NCBI GenBank assembly: GCA_003241475.1
Contig: QFQB01000079.1
Span: 1 to 9,194 of the forward strand
DNA: 9,194 bases
Direction of reading: 5' to 3'
Source: Micavibrio aeruginosavorus
GTDB taxonomy: Bacteria > Pseudomonadota > Alphaproteobacteria > Micavibrionales > Micavibrionaceae
Below, piece by piece: positions 7,332 through 9,194 of the stretch (positions are counted from its first letter, which is position 1; each line of letters opens with the position of its first letter). The position numbers and the translations under genes were made by a program. A model generated the notes under the pieces. The model was given only the letters and a program-made list of their open reading frames with translations, had not been told where the DNA came from and did not search any database.

Positions 7332-7360
7332 CTTATACATGATATATTTTACAGAATCAA
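7332..7360 (-). promoter_or_regulatory. Candidate promoter of the isochorismatase-like gene, possibly leaderless
   Basis: On the minus strand TTGATT (7355-7360) and TATAAG (7332-7337) are separated by exactly 17 bases, with five of six -10 bases matching the consensus. The ATG at 7324 lies only seven bases after the -10, so transcription would begin at or beside the start codon. The rest of the 183-base gap (7325-7507) is AT-rich; I see no terminator or repeat in it. Confidence 0.4.
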
Positions 7361-7507
7361 TAAATTGTTGACGCTACCTAGGAAAGTTGCCTGCATCCAC
7401 AAAAAACACTTTCACAGCCCTCTATATGATAACGACACCCGATCCTTAATAGCATCCTCTACGCCTATAAGATCTATTGGAATCAGACGACCAACCTCGA
7501 GATATAT

Positions 7508-9194
7508 TTATAGCTTTTCTAGTGCCTCAAAAAATTCCTTTGTGATCACGCGCAAAGCTCCAATCCTTTGAGAAAGTTCTTCACGAGAAAGAGATTGCGC
7601 CTTGATTTCAATGTCTTTGCATAGATCGGATAAGGATGTTCCGCCTACCTGTGCCGCGATGGACTTGAGTGCATGAGCACTATCCCGTAGAGAATCTCTG
7701 TCATCATGGTTATAACCTTCTATCATTTTGTTATACAGATCGCGGGAATTTTGCAATGTCATGCTGACAATTTTGGAAAGCCTCTGCGTGTCTGATCCGA
7801 CCCATTCTCTCAATGGTGATAAATCGATGATGGCGTTTTCATTTACAGGAGGTATCTGATTTTCTTCTTTATGCATCTTATTCTCCCCCTTACGTGGTCC
7901 ATGCTTTTGCAACGCCTTTTCTAAATCGTCTATTTTAACAGGCTTCGACACATAGTCGTTCATGCCCACATCGTAGCATTTTTTAATATCCTCGGTGAAC
8001 GCATGCGCTGATATGGCAATGATAGGAATCTCCTGACCATGCGTCTCTCTTAGACGGCGCGAAGCTTCATAGCCGTCCATAACCGGCATGTTACAATCCA
8101 TAAATATCAAATCATAACGGTTACGCAAACTCAGATCCAACGCTACAGCCCCGTTTTCTGCCATATCTGTATGACAACCGAGGTATGAAAACATGTCGGA
8201 AATAATTTCTCTATTCGCCTCAACATCTTCGGCTAACAAAATTTTATAATTGTATTGCATTGCATGTTTGCTCGTATCATCTCCAGCTTCTGCCGCTATA
8301 GATCCATGCTCTGCTGATGCTTCCCTTAGTGGAACCTTAAGCCAGAATGTACTGCCTTCTCTTTCCACACTGCGTACACCCACTTCCCCGCCCATCATTT
8401 CGACAAGAGATTTACAAATTGCGAGCCCTAAACCTGTACCCGTTATAGTGGGCATGGCATGTGCTTGGGAAAATCTATCGAATATTTTATCGAGCGATTC
8501 TGAGGGAATTCCAATTCCCGTATCTGAAACTTCTATATAAATTTCACCTAACTCTGTTTTTGAAGCAGAAATAGAAATATGCCCTTTTTCGGTATATTTT
8601 ACCGCATTTCCAATCAAATTCGTTAAAATCTGGGTTAGGCGATGTCGATCGCCATATACCCACAAAGGCAGATCTGAAGATATGAATGTATCCATCTCAA
8701 TACCTTTTTTTCTGGCAGCAGATATAAAAAGATCCATCGCTAAAGAGATAGTTTCGTGAAGGTTGAACGGACCAATATGAAGCTCCAACTTATGCATTTC
8801 AATCTTTGAAATATCAAGAACGTCATTTAAAAGATTGAACAGCAACTCTCCGGAATTATGAACGATATCAAGGTATCTTTTTTGCTTTCCATCCAGCGTT
8901 GTCTTACCCAGTAGCTCTGTTGTGGCCAAAATCCCATTTAAAGGTGTTCTAATCTCATGACTTATATTGGACAAGAACAGACTTTTAGCTTTGTTTGCCG
9001 AGTCCGCTTCATTCATTGCTTTTTTTAAATAAGCGGCGCGGATGCTCGAAATAAGGATGAAACGCGCCACCATTGCCATCAACAAAGCAATGACTAACCC
9101 ACTCACCATAATAGAAATTGGAAGATATCCGCGTATACTATCAACGTAGTCCTGCAGTGGAGACATTATAAGAACATATTTCTCATCACCAATA
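7508..9194 (-). CDS. Hybrid sensor histidine kinase (HisKA-HATPase-receiver-Hpt), N-terminus beyond the window edge
   Basis: A membrane-bound phosphorelay kinase. The frame is open to the right edge: before the ATG at 9164-9166 come the codons for IGDEKYVLI, so that ATG is probably internal and an extracytoplasmic sensor region is cut off. Counting from that methionine: one membrane helix at about 15-40; HisKA with phospho-accepting His70 in NISHEIRTPLNGIL; an ATPase domain with Asn187 (N box), DTGIGI (215-220) and GTGLGL (243-248); a receiver domain with Glu313/Asp314, phospho-acceptor Asp357 in MDCNMPVMDG, Ser386 and Lys408; and a C-terminal Hpt domain with His498 in AHALKS. All key residues for a His-Asp-His relay are present. 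The final acceptor should be a separate response regulator or receiver protein, and none is encoded in the window. Signal unknown. Base composition is AT-rich compared with the left end of the window. Confidence 0.95.
   Translation of the reverse strand, partial: IGDEKYVLIMSPLQDYVDSIRGYLPISIMVSGLVIALLMAMVARFILISSIRAAYLKKAMNEADSANKAKSLFLSNISHEIRTPLNGILATTELLGKTTLDGKQKRYLDIVHNSGELLFNLLNDVLDISKIEMHKLELHIGPFNLHETISLAMDLFISAARKKGIEMDTFISSDLPLWVYGDRHRLTQILTNLIGNAVKYTEKGHISISASKTELGEIYIEVSDTGIGIPSESLDKIFDRFSQAHAMPTITGTGLGLAICKSLVEMMGGEVGVRSVEREGSTFWLKVPLREASAEHGSIAAEAGDDTSKHAMQYNYKILLAEDVEANREIISDMFSYLGCHTDMAENGAVALDLSLRNRYDLIFMDCNMPVMDGYEASRRLRETHGQEIPIIAISAHAFTEDIKKCYDVGMNDYVSKPVKIDDLEKALQKHGPRKGENKMHKEENQIPPVNENAIIDLSPLREWVGSDTQRLSKIVSMTLQNSRDLYNKMIEGYNHDDRDSLRDSAHALKSIAAQVGGTSLSDLCKDIEIKAQSLSREELSQRIGALRVITKEFFEALEKL

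Noticed and set aside
7461..7480. Imperfect palindrome around AGATCT in the gap before the isochorismatase-like gene
   Set aside because: The arms beyond the 6-base centre mismatch, and there is no T run or known operator pattern.
7415..7507. Open minus-strand codons directly after the kinase stop, in the same frame, which could be a lost C-terminal extension
   Set aside because: Only 31 codons and no ATG. The kinase already ends in a complete Hpt domain, and an open run of this length is expected by chance.
7251..7571. Plus-strand frame of 106 codons across the isochorismatase/kinase gap
   Set aside because: It overlaps the ends of two genes on the other strand and has no ribosome site or recognisable protein pattern.

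Overview
The window looks like ordinary bacterial chromosome, most likely from a Gram-negative proteobacterium. An alphaproteobacterium is my guess from the style of the Kup, UppP and MAPEG proteins, and it is weakly held. Genes are dense, with short gaps and bacterial Shine-Dalgarno sites. I see no tRNA or rRNA gene, CRISPR array, insertion sequence or phage gene.

Layout. Positions 1-881 (minus) hold almost all of an N-carbamoylputrescine amidase gene (aguB, putrescine synthesis); its last codons lie off the left edge. About 90 bases further on, a plus-strand run of five closely spaced genes begins: a small membrane protein (972-1301), uppP (1298-2095, overlapping the previous gene by 4 bases), kup (2137-4074), a family 1 beta-glucosidase (4088-5431) and a GT-A/GT2-like glycosyltransferase (5469-6665, or from 5436). 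On the minus strand, facing this run, lie a small isochorismatase-like cysteine hydrolase (6680-7324) and a hybrid sensor histidine kinase (7508 to beyond the right edge).

How the genes fit together. UppP recycles undecaprenyl carrier lipid for wall and surface glycan synthesis, and Kup imports potassium. The glucosidase and glycosyltransferase could turn over or build a glucoside, but the sequence does not identify the sugar. The kinase carries HisKA, HATPase, receiver and Hpt modules, so it can run an internal His-Asp-His relay and pass phosphate to a separate regulator that is not in the window. Nothing here ties it to the isochorismatase-like gene except neighbourhood and strand.

Most interesting point: the small membrane protein at 972-1301 appears to be a chimera. 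Its first half reads as a MAPEG-family protein. Its last ~45 residues read as the C-terminal end of an APC-type (cationic) amino-acid permease, and its stop codon overlaps uppP. This suggests an in-frame deletion or recombination that joined two genes. Other points worth attention are a strong left-to-right drop in GC content, a possible leaderless promoter for the isochorismatase-like gene, a histidine-rich extension on Kup, an unassigned glycosyltransferase with a large insert, and the fact that the kinase reading frame stays open past the right edge.
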